DNA of 64,000 bases from Whitmania pigra (GCA_021613335.1 JAJTWR010000272.1:897001-961000), one strand, 5' to 3'. Numbered from the stretch's first letter, positions 24,698 through 38,506 are shown. Program-made: numbers and translations. The notes: generated by a model not told the origin, from the sequence alone.

Positions 24698-25785
24698 GCC
24701 TTTCTGTTTATATTGGAGAAGGCGCTAATCACAACCGATTCTGTTTAAAATGTTTAAAATTTCCCATTCTTTAAATTATACGTTAAAATATTTATAATAT
24801 AAAGAATGTATGCATTTTAAACAGTCAGAGATATTAAGTGTATTATAAAAAGGGTTGTGGTCAAATCTTTTTTTGGCTAATCTATTTCTGTTAAAAGGCA
24901 AAACTTATCAAAAATTTTTTGGGTTATCAACCCATTTACTAATGTACATTTTCCAGATTCACATTAATTCACGAATCCTCGTACTTATACATTAATGTGT
25001 GGCTTCCAAGAACGAAAGATTTAATAATCTGTGATGAATTTAAATTATTTTGTATACCGTGAAAAAATAATTTTCAATAATTTTGCAATTACTTTCGCGA
25101 TGGACACTCCTTTTCCTTATTTCGGGAATTCAATTAAACAGTTATCAATATTATTTAAATTTGTTTAATCAGCACTTATTTTTTCATTCTGGAGTTACTA
25201 TATCAGAACTAAACATCATTCCTCAATAGGTGTTTAAGGTGTTTTGACACTTCGTCTAAATGCTTACATTAGTAAACGGTGTCGTGGTATGAGAGCCGTG
25301 GGCCCTAATGTCACTTTTTAAAATCAATCGCACTTGCTTTTAGGATTTCAAAGACGCATTGTAAACTTTGTATAAAATTGTTACACTGTTGAGCAGGTTA
25401 ATGACTTTTTATAGTTCCAATAAATCATAAAAAATAGAGGTTTTTAACGAGACCATCTGATTTCACAGCCGTTTTAAGTAAGTCTTTTGTTAATATTATA
25501 ATAGGAAGCATCAATTATAAATGACACAATTTTATGAATCATAAAGTTGAACTGTTTAAACACGTCCAATAAAATAAAGGATCTATTTCGATTTTGTTGA
25601 AATTTAGTCTGCTGAAATTTTTGCTTGCTGGGTTTATAAAAATATCAAGCAATAAACAGAAGAATTGAGGAATAGATTTAAAGATGAATTTTCCGATGTG
25701 ATTTATTACAAGCTACATTACAGTGTCTATTATTGCTAGAATCAATACCATGATTATTTTTTGTACCAGTTGACAGCCGTTAAGG
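24698..25785. promoter_or_regulatory. divergent intergenic region BRAT1 / RALGAPB
   Basis: A 1.1-kb AT-rich gap between two divergent start codons. It must hold both promoters; no TATA box, repeat or additional exon is evident. Confidence 0.45.
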
Positions 25786-26721
25786 ATGTATTCTGATTGG
25801 GCATCATTACTGCCCGAGATCCAGTCAGAAGCTGGGGACCAAAGCGTCCTTTCCCGCTACAGCTACAACACCGGCAGGGAGGTGGTCAGCGGAATCGTCC
25901 GGAATCTTGCCGCCAACATGAGCAGGTGCATGGAAGGCCTGGGGGAGAACCTCTTGATTTCTGATGCCGACGTGACCTGGACGATGGAGGTTCTTTGAGT
26001 TTTTCCTGCCTTGACTTGATATTTTTATTGTGTGATTGTGATGATGATTCATGCCACTAAGCCACTGTGGTTTCTAAGTTGAAATGATATTTCTTTTCTT
26101 TTGATGTTATTGAAGTAAAATTGGATGCATTTTATAAATTAGCTTACAATAATTACGTAAAATAAGTAAATAAACGAAATACTACAAGTACTCAGTTTTC
26201 AATCATTTGCAATAAATAAGTAAATCAGCAACCGAATTCTCAATGAAACACAACATACATTTCTTTAAAAACACTTTTAAAACACTTATGGATATTCCAA
26301 AGCTATCGAGTCATAATTCCAGTCTAATGGCAGCTGTACATACAGTACAAATAGTACATTCAATACAATTAATGCAATTAGTACGAATATTGCTGTACAA
26401 ATAGTGTAACCAATACGAACACTACAAATAGTGTAATCAATGCGAGCAGTACAAACCGGTCGTTCCAATTTCAGATCATGTGCTTCGGTCTTTCCCTGCC
26501 CACCTCTGACAGGGACGTGACCTCCGAGTGCGTGTCCATCTACTGCGACTGGATGTCGTGCCTCGTCGAACCCCGAAAAAGCGTTCCGAGGCCTCTGGTC
26601 GAGGAGCCAAACAAATATTTCTGTCAGATGCTCATCCATCTCACTCATCTTTTCAAACCCAGGATCGATGCGGGTTTGTTGTTTTGGTTTTTTGGGGGTT
26701 GTGCTGTTTCTTAGAGGTGCG

Positions 26722-26764
<43 letters not shown>

Positions 26765-29700
26765 GTTATAACAACAACAACAATAATAATAATAATAATA
26801 ATAATCATAACACGGTGAGATGATTCTGCAGACGTTTTTTTTTAAATTCGCTTTTTCTCAATCCCCTGCGAAACGAATGATTTGAAAACCGAAAGTAATC
26901 GAACGAAACTTTCAAACCATAGCAACGCTTTTCAGGTGTCGAGTACACAAACCATCACATGAGCATGTGCAACAGAGTTCTCAATTCGGTGCAGAACGTT
27001 TCTTCCAAGTCGAAAATTCTGACTTCGGAATCTTGGATTTCGTTGCTCAAGTTTCTTCTGACGGTCTGCGACAACCTCCTTGGACCACCCACGGTGAAGG
27101 GTATGATAATGATGATGATGATCACGATGATGATGATAACAGAAACAACGAACGATTCACTGTTCGCGAAGGCAGTAAATTAATCAATAACAACCGATCG
27201 CATCGACGATAACAACGTTAATGAGCACGACGAGCAACAAAAAAAATTTAAATCATAAAATTTCCATTTCATCAAATAATTATTTGACCTGAATTATTCT
27301 AGACGACCTCGGTTCGCAGATGTGCGAGAGAATGCTGAGCGTCCTGTTCGAAACCTGGCTGGTCTCGTGCAGCTCGGGTCACTTTCCATCCCCCTCCCTG
27401 TGGAAAACCCTTCACGAAATGTGCCTCGGATGGAGGCACCATATGGCCCTCGTCATCCAGTGGCACAAGATCAACTCCTTTCTCACCTCGCTCCTTCTCA
27501 AAATGTTCCACGGGCCGGCCAGCCTTCCCACGATTGGCTCGTTCCGTGAGTCTAATTCCTCCTTCTCTGTTTTTTTCTACCAATCATATTGATGAAAAGT
27601 ATACTATAAGCTGCGTAATTGTAATAATTATTTGATTATTTACAGTTGCATAATTAATTTGATTTACATTTGCGTTAATTTATATCGATTAATTAATTTA
27701 ATTAGCCGAAGAATGGGGAACACAGCTCGGAGGCTTCCGTGCTTCCAACGACGTCATCATTCAGTGCTGGTTTCGATTCCTGCACTTGATCGGAAACCCG
27801 ATAGACTTCAGTCGGCCCCGAATCATCAGCAGCACCCAGAGGTTCCTCCATACCGCCCTAGCCAGTCAGGATGTCGTTGAGCCACACCAGTATGAATGCC
27901 TCTCGGCACTGCCCCTGATATTTTACAAGGCCATGAAGTGCATATCCCTCATTGCCGCTGCTTTTCTCGGTTCGTTTGGTTGTTTCGCTTTTTCCTTGTT
28001 TTCGTTGTGCGATTATTTTTTAATTATGCATTAATAAATTTTATCGGTGTTTTTTATTCGTTTATAAATATTATATTATTAAAACTTAATAATTATGTTA
28101 ATAATTGTTCATAATTTTTATCCAATTTATCTAAAAGGCTCTAATCAGAAAAGCTATGTCGAAATGGACAACTTGGTCCCCATATCCACCCCTGGCCAAT
28201 CGAGCGAGCCTCCTTCCGTAACTCCGCCCCCTGCTCGCAAACAGCCGAGGGTCACTTCCTTCTTCCCTCAACTCATAAAAACCAGGGACGCTTCGTCGAG
28301 AATGAGCCTGGGGGAGACGTGGCCCGTGCCGACCACCCCCGTCTCCAGCCAGCCCGTGCCTCCGTCGGCTCCAAACTTCGTGCCTGGGCCGTCCGCGCCC
28401 CCCGATCCGCAGCATCCTGCCGGAACCTTTTCCTTCTTCAGGCCCAGGGTGAACAGCCTCCTTCACCTTCTCGGAGTCTGGCTCTTCGACGCATCCCTGG
28501 TCGGTACTGACGTCATAGGGCCCCAGAAGGATGAGGATTGGGGAAACGACAAACTGCAGCAGTACGAGGCCGGCAGGGCCCAAGCATGCGGTACCCTGTG
28601 CAGGATTTTCTGCTCCGTGAAAACCGACGAAGAGATCCTGCAGGCGTACGTCGCTCGCTTCTACGCGGTACTCTTCTATGGCCTGAAGGTTGATCTGGTT
28701 CGTCGTTGTTGTTTGTGCTTTTGAAAATATTGTTTCAATTTTTATTTATTGTTTTTTATCTTTATTATTATTATTATCATCATTATCAATATCATCTTGA
28801 TAGCATTTAATCATCATCATCATCGTTATTATTATCATCATTGCTATCGTTTTCTGGAATTTATAAATCACATTAATCGACAATTAATGCCTTGCAATTA
28901 ACTCATCCTACGAACCTTTTCTCATCCTTTACGTCTCCGATGAGTCGAATCAAATTGCTAACCACCGCAAATGATTTCCATCGCAGGAGACATCGTCGCA
29001 CCCAGTGCTGATAAACATCGTCTTAAACTCGAGCGACATTTTCAAGGTCAACCTGATCGGGTCGCAGGTTCTCGTGCCCCACTACCTGAGGGCCATTGAA
29101 TTCATTCAAACCATGTTCAGGTTGCAATTTGTAATGATGATGTTGTTAAATATCTTTTTATATTATCATTTTATTATTATTATTATAATATTAATAAATA
29201 ACATTGTTAAATATTGTTATGTATAACATTAAGAAAATAACAACATCAAATGTAATGCTGCCTATGATGATGATGATGGTAATGATTTTTGACACCTTAT
29301 GTCTCAAAATTCAGATACAAGCAGGACAACTCGGACGACGAGGGCGACCAAAGGTTTGCATCGACCCAACTCCTCCTCTCCGTGGCCTGCCTACCCCTTC
29401 ACTTCAGGCACCTGGAAATCAAAAGTGAGTAAGTCTCTGGAATTTCCCGTAAACGTAAGCGTGTTTACAGTCGAAATTCCATTGGGAGGAATGCGACGAA
29501 ACTGCTATTAATGAATTATTCATTTTGGATTTAAATGTTGAACAACGACTAATGAATTATTCATCTAGGATTTGAATTTTAAACGAACCTGTAACCGTGG
29601 AAACGTTTTTCACCAGACATCCTCGACGACCAGAAGCACATGAGGCCGACCATTTCTTTCTACTCGCTTCAACCGACCCTCGTCAAGTTGTTCCTCAACA

Positions 29701-29839
29701 TCCTCAGCAGGGAAGTCGACCCTGTCAACACCCAGATGCTTCTCGGTGAAATGGATTTATTGTCATCATCGTCGTCGTCGTCATCACCATCATCATTAGC
29801 ATCATCATAATCATCATCATCGTCGTCGTCACCATCATC

Positions 29840-29895
<56 letters not shown>

Positions 29896-32800
29896 TATTA
29901 TTATTATTATTATTATTATCTTATGACTTATGATTAAGATTAATTAAGATGATTTTAAGAAATTGTTTGATGGAATTTGTTTCCTTTTTTGAGATGAATT
30001 GAATTGTTTGAGCTTAAAGTTTTAACTTTTTAGTACTTGATTTGGGTGAACTGTTTAGTTATAGTTAATTAATTAAGTAATTAATATTTGATTGATTAAA
30101 TAAATAATTAATTAAATTTTTATTCCTTTCGCCAGGTGGAATCAGCTTATTACTGGCCGACATGGCGGTTTACGAAGAAAGCTCAAAATCTTCCAAAAGT
30201 AGGAATCACTGATTAATATTTAATTAATATTTAACTAATATTTATTTATTAAGTCCAACACTGAAATATTAAATACCCCATAAAAATTCCACCCCGACAA
30301 ATATAAACCATTCTATACTTTCCACCACAAACTGTTACATCTCATTCTAAACTCCGTCAAGGTTCACCGTTGTTGTTCGAATTGTACGAGAAAGCAGCAC
30401 TCCTCATCTGCGAACGACTCATCAAATCGTGGACCTCCGAGCTGACCTCTGCCCTTTCGGCCATGGAGGTCTTGCAATTCTTCTCGATCTTCGGGTCGCT
30501 CAAGGGCAGGCCGAGCGACAGGGGCGAGGAGAACGCCTCGAGACTCGAGGGGAATTCGAAGAGGATTGTTGTGACCATCTGCGAGTTTGTCGTTCTCCAG
30601 TGCAACAAGCCCGCCGTTTGCCATTCCAAGGTTCGAGGATTTGTTCGCGGTCGGCTGGATTCGGGCGGCGTGAATTGTTTTTATCGTTCGAATTATTCGT
30701 TTGAATTGTATTTATTCGTTTTTGGAGTGCTTCCATGCATGTCTTGCCGAGATGCAGCAGGCGGACCATGTAATTGAAATTTAAAACTGTCTTGTTTTAA
30801 ATTCAGAGTATAAAAGATGGTTTTGTTTTTTGTCTGAAGTTGCATTAACTTCAGTCATTGAATTAATGATATTTACTTATAAGATAATGATAATACTATT
30901 ACTAATAATAAAAATGTAAACAACACCCATACAGATAAGTTGCATTAAACTTCAATTGTTGAATTACTGATTTTTTTTTTACCTTTTTATTATTATTATT
31001 AGTATTGTCATTATCTTATAAGTAAATATTACTTGCAATTATTATTATTATTATTATTATTATTATCAGGACCTCCACTCTTCCATAGTCTCGGCTTACC
31101 ACTGCCTGACGACGTGGTTGGTTGAACATGACTACCTGCTTCGAGATGGCGCCGTTCTGCATACCGTTCTTCAAGTCACGGAACTCGGAATTTCAGGCTC
31201 GTGTTCTCAGGTTATCTCGAGTGTTTCAAACCTTTGTAATCTGACTTGCATATAAACACAAGGCTGATGATGATAATGATGATGGTGGTGATGATGATGA
31301 TGGTGGTGATGATGATGATGGTGACGACGTCGATGATGATGATTGTGATATATACATTGTATTTTACTATTCATGACTGCCTGCATTGGTAGTTAGATGA
31401 TTAAAATGTTTACTAATTTGAAGACAAATCGAGTCTAATTAAATTTTATTCCTGCTCAGCCCAGACCATCCGATCCTCCAGTTTACAAAGGAAAGAAAGA
31501 GTTGAAGCCTATTTCCTTAAGGGTTAAGGATGCTGCCGAGGCCTTGTTGGCAGCCATGGTGGATCACGTGGTGTGAATTGATTTGTAATTGTAGTTCAAT
31601 ATTTGGTTTGTAGTTGATAATCTATCGGTGATACCGTAACCTAAATTAGTTAATTAGTTAGCTGATAAATCATTTTCAATGACCTTTCACCCCTTCTCTT
31701 TGAACAAGGGTTCCTTCCCCTCTCCGACTGGTCCTGAGTCCCTGTGCACGTTGTTGGACGAGGATTCGTTCCTCTCGAAGTTCAACCGCGATAATTGCCC
31801 CAAGTTTCAGTACTTTGTGGTTGATGGGTCGGTCATATTGGGGCTTTTTGAACCCCCAACCAATGAGGAAACAGGTTTGTGATGGTCTATGTATTGTAAT
31901 ATTGATAGATGATGATTTGTGATATAATGTGTGAGTTTTACTTTTTATTTATTGGTGCCATCTTTCGAATGCAAAGTAATTATAAAACACCATCTGTCGA
32001 ATGAATGAATCTTACTTTTGATTTGTTGGTGACATAAAATAATTAGCAAACGCCATCTATCGAATGTATGAGTTTTATGTTCTATTTATAGTGCCATCTT
32101 TCGAACATAAAATAATTAGCAAACGCCATCTATCGAATGTATGAGTTTTATGTTCTATTTATAGTGCCATCTTTCGAACATAAAATAATTAGCAAACGCC
32201 ATCTATCGAATGTATGAGTTTTATGTTCTATTTGTAGTGACATCTTTCGAACATAAAATAATTAACAAACGCCATCTATGGAATGTATGAGTTTTATGTT
32301 CTATTTATAGTGACATCTTTCGAACATAAAATAATTAGCAAACGCCATCTATTGAATGTTCCAGTTACATGTTGTATTTATAGTGCCATCTTTCGAATAT
32401 AAAATAATTAATGAATATATGAGATACATGTTTTAAGATGTCTTTCTAACATAAAATTTATTTATTAAAGTAATATTTAAATTAGTAAACGCTAATTATT
32501 ATTGTTATTATTATGATAGTAATTAATATTTTATAATAAATGTATACTTTGCCACAGTTTAGTATCTGCAATAAATTTTATAATAATTTATAATATACTT
32601 TTTTATGTGATTTCTTATTAACAAGCTGGAGGTTGTTGTCGATGACTGTGGTTTGTTCCTCAACATCTAATGACTTTATAACAATAATACAATAATAATT
32701 CAATGATAATACAATGACAGTTACTTCAAATTCAATATTATTTGTAATTACATGCAATAACATTATAATTATATGTAACATCATTTATAAGTTCTATGAT

Positions 32801-35800
32801 AAGTTCTGTTTGTGCCATTTTAAGTTATTTCATTATAACATTATACTTGACTAAATTTTAACTAAGTCTTGAATAAATTATAATTAATTCACTTAATTGA
32901 CTAAATCACTCCAACATTATCAGAAGACCTTCCAAACCTGGTTGTGATAACAAGGAGCTTGTTCGGAAGGCACGTGTGGTTGTTGAAACTGTGTCATCAG
33001 TCGAGGTCCAAAACCATTGTTAGTCGATGAACGTGTTCCTTGTCGGTTGTATACTTGTTTTGTTGGTCGTTTTGTGTTTTGTCAACGGTTATTCTTTATT
33101 CCAATGTTTTCATTGGATTTGTTATTGTGTAATTCTTAATGCTTTATTTTAATATAAATATGGAATAAATATTTTGTTTTAAACATTTTTTTGATCTTAG
33201 TAAATGGTAATGTAATACAGTAATTAGTTATATTAATAATCATCATCGCCATGACGAAATAGTTTCCAATTAATCGTCAATCAATCCTTAAAGACACCAC
33301 CCTCCACGGCCTCGAGTGATGTCCACTCCCTCCTGACCAATGAGAGACCACAGGTCAGCAACCCCCATCAGACCCTCCCAGCTGAAGTGATCAGACATTT
33401 TCCAGAGTCGGTCAGCCAAGTCCCCAAAGTTCTGGCGTCAGTAGATAATAGCATTAGTATTAATAATATTTATACTAGTTAATAAAATCATTACAATCTT
33501 CATCATCATCACCAACATCATCAGCCTCACTTATAGGATTCATGAGATAATTATTGCGAGTAAAAACATCATATTATTAATTAACATAACTAATTATAAG
33601 TACGATTACTTAACGAAAGGCCACCTAACTTTATAATAAATATCACACAACGAACCTTCCAGTGACCACAGCATTCCACCGATCGAGAAAACGATGCTCA
33701 ACTACGAGGAGCAACTGGAGAACCTCCGCAAGATGATCGACCAACAACGACTCTTTGAGCAGGAATCCTACGCCGAACACCTCAGAAACTACAAGCCCCC
33801 TCCGCCCTGCGAGCCCCCGAGGTCGGATCGTTAATATTCACGTGGTGTTATTAATATTAACGAAATAATTTTAAACGTTAATAATTCATGAGTCTTCATT
33901 AATATTCATGAGGTGTTAATGTTAACTAAATAATTGAAATAATTGGTGATTATTAATTGACGTGTTTCTCGTTTCATTTTCTTGCAGCTCTTCGAAAATC
34001 TCGAACGCTGCAAGACTTTTCCTGTCTCATTTTGGCTTCCTGACTTTGGACAATCTGAGGGTGTGCTCTTGTTTCATTATTACTATTGTTGTTATTGTTA
34101 TTGTTATTATTATTATTGTTGTTGTTGTTGTTGTTGCTGCTGCTGCTGTTGCTGTTGTTGTTGTTGTTATTATTATTATTAATATTATTATTATCATAAA
34201 AAATTTAAAAAAATCAACAAATAAAACACTGTTCATTTTAGAGATTTCTTTACTCCGTTTGCTCGTCATCTAATCATTATTCTCCAAACACAGGGCGGTT
34301 CGCTGAGCAGTGGCAGCATGTTCCCAACGCTCACAAAACTGAACGAATCCGATGTCGCCCTCTGGAGTGACTTGAAGGCACTCGACGGAATCTCCGTGCG
34401 AACGTTCGACACGGCGCACGTTTATTACGTCAGAGCAGGTCAGAACAAGATCGAGGACATGCTTGCAAATGTGGTGAGTCGAAGAGTCAAGATTTTCATT
34501 TTGTTTGTTTGTTATTATTATTAACATTGTTATTATTATTATTGTTTTTTTTTTATTGAAGATTCTGATGATATGATCATTTCTTAAACTTTTAAAACTA
34601 TTTTGGCTCTTCTAAGACTTTAAGAATTAACAAAATGCTCTTAACTCGGCATTAAAAACATTCTTCGATAGGTTTCAGAATCGACAGTTAGCTCGGACTT
34701 TATGGAGTTCCTGCTATCCCTCGGTTGGCCCGTGGACGTCCAGAGTCACCCCGGTTGGACTGGAAACCCCGCAACCAGCTGGAAAGTCAGAGATTCCAGG
34801 AACATGGATGCAGAGGGTAAGTGGAGAACATGTGGTATTACACGTAATTAATTGGGTAGTAATTGCTATTCAATTAATAATTGCTAATTAATTATTACGT
34901 GTAATTAATTAATTGTTGAGTGTAATTAGTTAGTCATTGTTATTGCTTTTAATTATTTACTCAATTATGGATAAATTGATTATAATTACAACGAACATCA
35001 CCCAGACCAGAGGCAGACGACAGGCGGCAGTTGTTATGACGGAAAGAACAAAGTTTTGTACTGGTCTGACGTTGCCACGGAGATCGTGTTCGTCGTTCCT
35101 TCGTCGCAATCCGTCGTCAAGACCGACGTCCCTCGTGTGTTGATTCTTTGGTTGATTAAAAAATAAATTTCTTATTTTAAAACAAATATCTTATGTATAA
35201 AATTAATAAAAAAAATATATCTATATATTACAGTAAGATTCGTGTAAACGTCTTATTTTTATTGATTTTAAATATTCAATAAATAAATAAATACATCAAT
35301 AATTATGAAATTCTTAACGTCAGCGACGGCAGAATCCGAAAAGCCCTCGAAGCATTCGAGCGCGACGGAAGGAGAGGTTGGCGTGACGACCGTGGAAGGT
35401 GAAACCTTGAAGCTCCGAAGATCAGGAAGGGTCGGAGGTCACGGGGGTGGAGTCGAAGTTCAGGTCGTTGTCGTGTGGCTCGAGCACTTCGAGGACCACA
35501 ACACGTTTCCCATTGGTCGGTTTCATTGATTGACATTTTTAGGATTTTTATTATTTTTTTAATAATTACTGCTTTCATCACATCATTGTCTGGTTGTTGA
35601 TAATTCTCGGAGTAATATAATGGAATTTTGACTGCAGCTGACCTGGCTAAGCTGTCCAATCATCAGCAAGCATCCGATTTCAAAATGCAGAAGCAGACGC
35701 CTCTCGCCTCCAGCAACTTCTGCTTAATATTCGTCCATCCGCTGCACAGCGGGCTTTACAGGATACACTTGCACACATCTGCATCAAAGTAATCGGATCC

Positions 35801-36369
35801 TGTCATTTTGATTTTAACGACTACTTTCATTAGATTTTTAATTAATTTTAGTTTGTTAATGCTTTAAACGTATACACTTTATTACTATTAAACTTATTTT
35901 GTTATTGGTAACTTAAACGTTATACATTTGCTGAAAATGAAAAGGTTGGGTTGATGACAACCTTTGATTTCAGGATTGGCGACGGGGGGCCTTTGGTGGA
36001 CGGTGCTGTCGTGAGCAGACGAGTCTTGGGTCACATGATCAGGCAGACGACTTGCAACGTGTACAGGAGAAAAACGCTGGAAAGCGACGTGTAAGTCGAA
36101 TGGATTTATTTATATCTGTCAGCTTATTTCTCTTTCACTTTTTATTGTTTAATTATTTTCTCGGTCGATTAATTTAAGTAATAATTTAATTAATTTATTT
36201 ATTTAAGCAATAATTAAATTAAAAATTAATTAATTTATTACTTTAATTAATTAATTACAGACATCAACCGCCACACGTGAAGAGGCGCATTTTCATCAAG
36301 GAAATTGTTCAGAGGCACAAGTGTCTTATGACAGAATCGGACTTCTGCACTTCTCTCTTCCATTGCTGA
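25786..36369 (+). CDS. RALGAPB: Ral GTPase-activating protein subunit beta
   Basis: The beta subunit pairs with RALGAPA to switch off RalA/RalB and lies downstream of insulin/Akt in other animals. Twenty-five exons: 25786-25989, 26475-26673, 26936-27100, 27303-27545, 27706-27969, 28138-28688, 28987-29120, 29315-29424, 29617-29745, 30136-30198, 30362-30630, 31070-31210, 31460-31570, 31709-31874, 32924-33018, 33294-33406, 33663-33821, 33988-34060, 34294-34473, 34672-34816, 35006-35134, 35324-35515, 35638-35788, 35974-36090, 36261-36369. Together 1403 residues (human about 1494). Hallmarks: [126 protein letters not shown] and a final TSLFHC. The C-terminal RapGAP-like domain is present. The 33406/33663 junction and exon-22 start are uncertain. 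Confidence 0.95.
26336..26460. repeat. imperfect tandem repeat around AGTACAAATAGT
   Basis: In RALGAPB intron 1, units like TACAAATAGTGTAA(C/T)CAAT(A/G)CGA repeat, with GTACATTCAATACAATTAAT nearby. The wording resembles the tract at 4200-4312. Confidence 0.55.
26727..26808. repeat. (AAT)n/(AAC)n microsatellite
   Basis: Two AAT tracts separated by an AAC tract in RALGAPB intron 2. Confidence 0.9.
28758..28853. repeat. ATT/ATC trinucleotide-rich tract
   Basis: Interrupted ATT and ATC units in RALGAPB intron 6. Confidence 0.75.
29759..29930. repeat. (TCA/TCG)n then (TTA)n compound microsatellite
   Basis: About 170 bases of nearly pure TCA with TCG interruptions, changing to TTA at the right end, in RALGAPB intron 9. 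It starts about 15 bases after the predicted donor. Confidence 0.92.
30991..31067. repeat. (ATT)n microsatellite abutting an acceptor
   Basis: The ATT tract (with interruptions) runs up to the AG of RALGAPB exon 12, so the repeat itself supplies the T-rich acceptor tract. Confidence 0.85.
31262..31345. repeat. (GAT/GGT)n microsatellite
   Basis: GATGAT units with GGTGGT interruptions in RALGAPB intron 12. Confidence 0.88.
31955..32415. repeat. 73-bp minisatellite
   Basis: GTGCCATC or GTGACATC landmarks fall at 32091, 32164, 32237, 32310 and 32383, exactly 73 bases apart; degenerate copies extend left to about 31955. Each unit is built from two related halves that both contain CCATCT(A/T)TCGAA. 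It lies in the 1049-bp intron 14 of RALGAPB and has no coding frame. Confidence 0.9.
34075..34195. repeat. (ATT/GTT/GCT)n compound microsatellite
   Basis: 120 bases of ATT, GTT and GCT units in RALGAPB intron 18. The Val/Ala or Cys/Tyr-rich open frames across it are artefacts. Confidence 0.92.
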
Positions 36370-36551
36370 CCCCTTTGCTTCTTGTAATGTAATCTTCTGT
36401 CATGTAATCCAGCTCAGATTACCATCAAGTTCACACGCACACGCCTACAAACACACACGCTTACACACACACACACACACGCATGTATACAAACTCACAT
36501 TTCTCTACAATTTTATAACTCTACTCTTCGATGCACATGTTTCTGTTTACC

Positions 36552-36557
36552 AATAAA
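36552..36557 (+). promoter_or_regulatory. AATAAA polyadenylation signal (RALGAPB)
   Basis: First canonical hexamer after the RALGAPB stop at 36369. Confidence 0.6.
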
Positions 36558-37538
36558 CCGCGACGTTTTATTTCGTTTATTTCATGGTTATTTTTAGCGA
36601 CGTATCACTGTGTAGCTTTCACGAAACTTTTTAACGGAAGCTTTGATTGGACGGAATCAAGTTGGACCTGGATAGAATCTTTAATTCAATCTAGAATGTT
36701 CCCATTTCATGCATTGAAGTAATCCTCTATTCAACTTTTTACTCACAGACTTAGTCAGTGATACATTGATACTTGCACTCGTTGACCCAACCTGGTTGGA
36801 CTTTGTTTATCTCAGTAAGGTAGTTAGAGATACGAGAATGAAAAAAGTTCTGTGAGTCTCGCAGCAGTACATTCTTACATGTCGTCACAAAATATATTTT
36901 AAAATTTAGTTACCTTTGGAACACTGATGATGATGATGAGTCTGCAAGCTTCAATTTGTACAGTTTAATAGTTTAAGTTCAGTAGCTAGAGTATGGTTAA
37001 CGTAGATTTAATGTAGACTTGTTTTAAGTAGTAGACTCCGTGGCGGAGTAATGGAAGTTAGCTATTAGAAACGGCTTTAATATTTTTATGTATAAATATC
37101 TGGTTAGGTTTGGTAAATCATTGTCGTTTAATGTAACAATTAAAAGTAAACATTTAACTAATACGCACTTACACAATCAGTGTTCAAATTTCGAATTTTT
37201 AAGATAACCCCCAACAAGGAGATAGTCTAACAATTGGTACATTTTTGATTGGCTGAGCTGTAAGTAACCGTAAACTTGACCTTGGAATTGGTCATTTGTC
37301 CTGTCTTAATTGGTCAATTAGGAGTTTAATGGAGATGGTAGGAAGTGAGTGAGAAGTTCTCTAAGATTGCAGTCTGGTGGCTCTTGGAGTTAATAATAGC
37401 ATCAGCACACCTGATGTGCAGACTTGGAAATGTGTTGGAGCTTGCATCCTGTTGCAGCCCATGGACGTTTCTGTTATTTCAAGTTGCGATGATATTCTTA
37501 CAAATGTTCTGACTATATTTAGTCATGCAGTAATTTAC

Positions 37539-37540
<2 letters not shown>

Positions 37541-37628
<88 letters not shown>
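37541..37628. repeat. (ATT)n microsatellite, about 29 units
   Basis: Nearly uninterrupted ATT array. It produces a spurious poly-Tyr frame. Confidence 0.95.
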
Positions 37629-37630
<2 letters not shown>

Positions 37631-38299
37631 TTTAAATAAAAAGCACATTTAGTATTTAGTATAATAATATTTTATGCGCATTTGTATGGCTCATTTTTAA
37701 ACAGCCTATTCATCTCTTTGTCTCTTCAATGAAGAGTATCCATCCATTTGCGTGTTAAATAATTATAACGCTCTCTTATTTATCTATTTATTTATTTATT
37801 ATTATTTATTTATTTACTTACTTATTTATTTACTTACTTATTTATTTACTTATTTATTTATTTAGCAAGAATAACACAACACAAGCGAGCTTAAAGCTGT
37901 TCAGCATTCATTTTTATTTTTTATTTATCATTATAGTTCAACTTAAAAGATGTACCATCTGCCCATCAATATCATCAGTTACGCAAAGGACATTATAAGT
38001 ATAATAATATAAAATGTAACATTATTAATAAAAACTAGTCCCGATTATCAAACAAGTTAGTCTTTTGCTACAAACACTAACTATCACTAACTTTACTAAA
38101 CCTCAAAAAATCAGTTCACTCAAACTTGTTTACAACTAATGATCACCAACCATCATTATTAAACAATTTATGGCGGGACTTCACATCATTCTGCAGCACA
38201 TTTTAGCACCGACAATCAACACCAGCTGGTCAGAAACGCGAACTGAGCCTTAAAAGTTTTAGTCTGACTGAGAGTTCGAAAGTGCATGGAAACGAAAGA

Positions 38300-38309
38300 C
38301 CATATATGG
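38300..38309 (+). promoter_or_regulatory. CArG box (serum response element)
   Basis: CCATATATGG is a perfect CC(A/T)6GG site, about 200 bases upstream of the actin TATA box. SRF binding to such sites is the classic control of animal actin genes. Confidence 0.85.
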
Positions 38310-38506
38310 TAATGGCATGGCAAAGTTGCCAGGCAGGCGAACACAATAGCGTGATAGTTCTGGCTCTGCGCAGGCTGATTTTTGAATTCTGCTGCTGCTC
38401 AGAATGCTGCTGATGGAGTTTTGCTCCCAATTCTCGTTCGGTAGGTGTTCGGCTACCTCTCTTCAAGGAAGCTACCAGATACTGCAAGCTCCGCCCGAGT
38501 TTTCCG

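Larger units (their letters stand above)
36370..38299. other. intergenic RALGAPB to actin, repeat-rich
   Basis: Holds the RALGAPB 3' UTR with its AATAAA (36552), a CA-rich run at about 36426-36483, a pure ATT array (37541-37628), a TTTA-type tetranucleotide tract (about 37784-37865) and 400 bases of otherwise plain sequence before the actin promoter. The 63-codon frame at 36531 shows no family features and is probably chance. Confidence 0.6.

Noticed and set aside
31955..32415. CRISPR-like array
   Set aside because: The 73-bp units are contiguous, with no unique spacers, and the context is a eukaryotic intron; it is a minisatellite.
36531..36722. 63-codon frame downstream of RALGAPB
   Set aside because: It lies over the RALGAPB poly(A) signal, lacks splice partners and shows no family pattern.
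37377..37652. 91-codon frame with a long Tyr run
   Set aside because: Produced by the ATT microsatellite between RALGAPB and actin; no family features in the non-repeat part.
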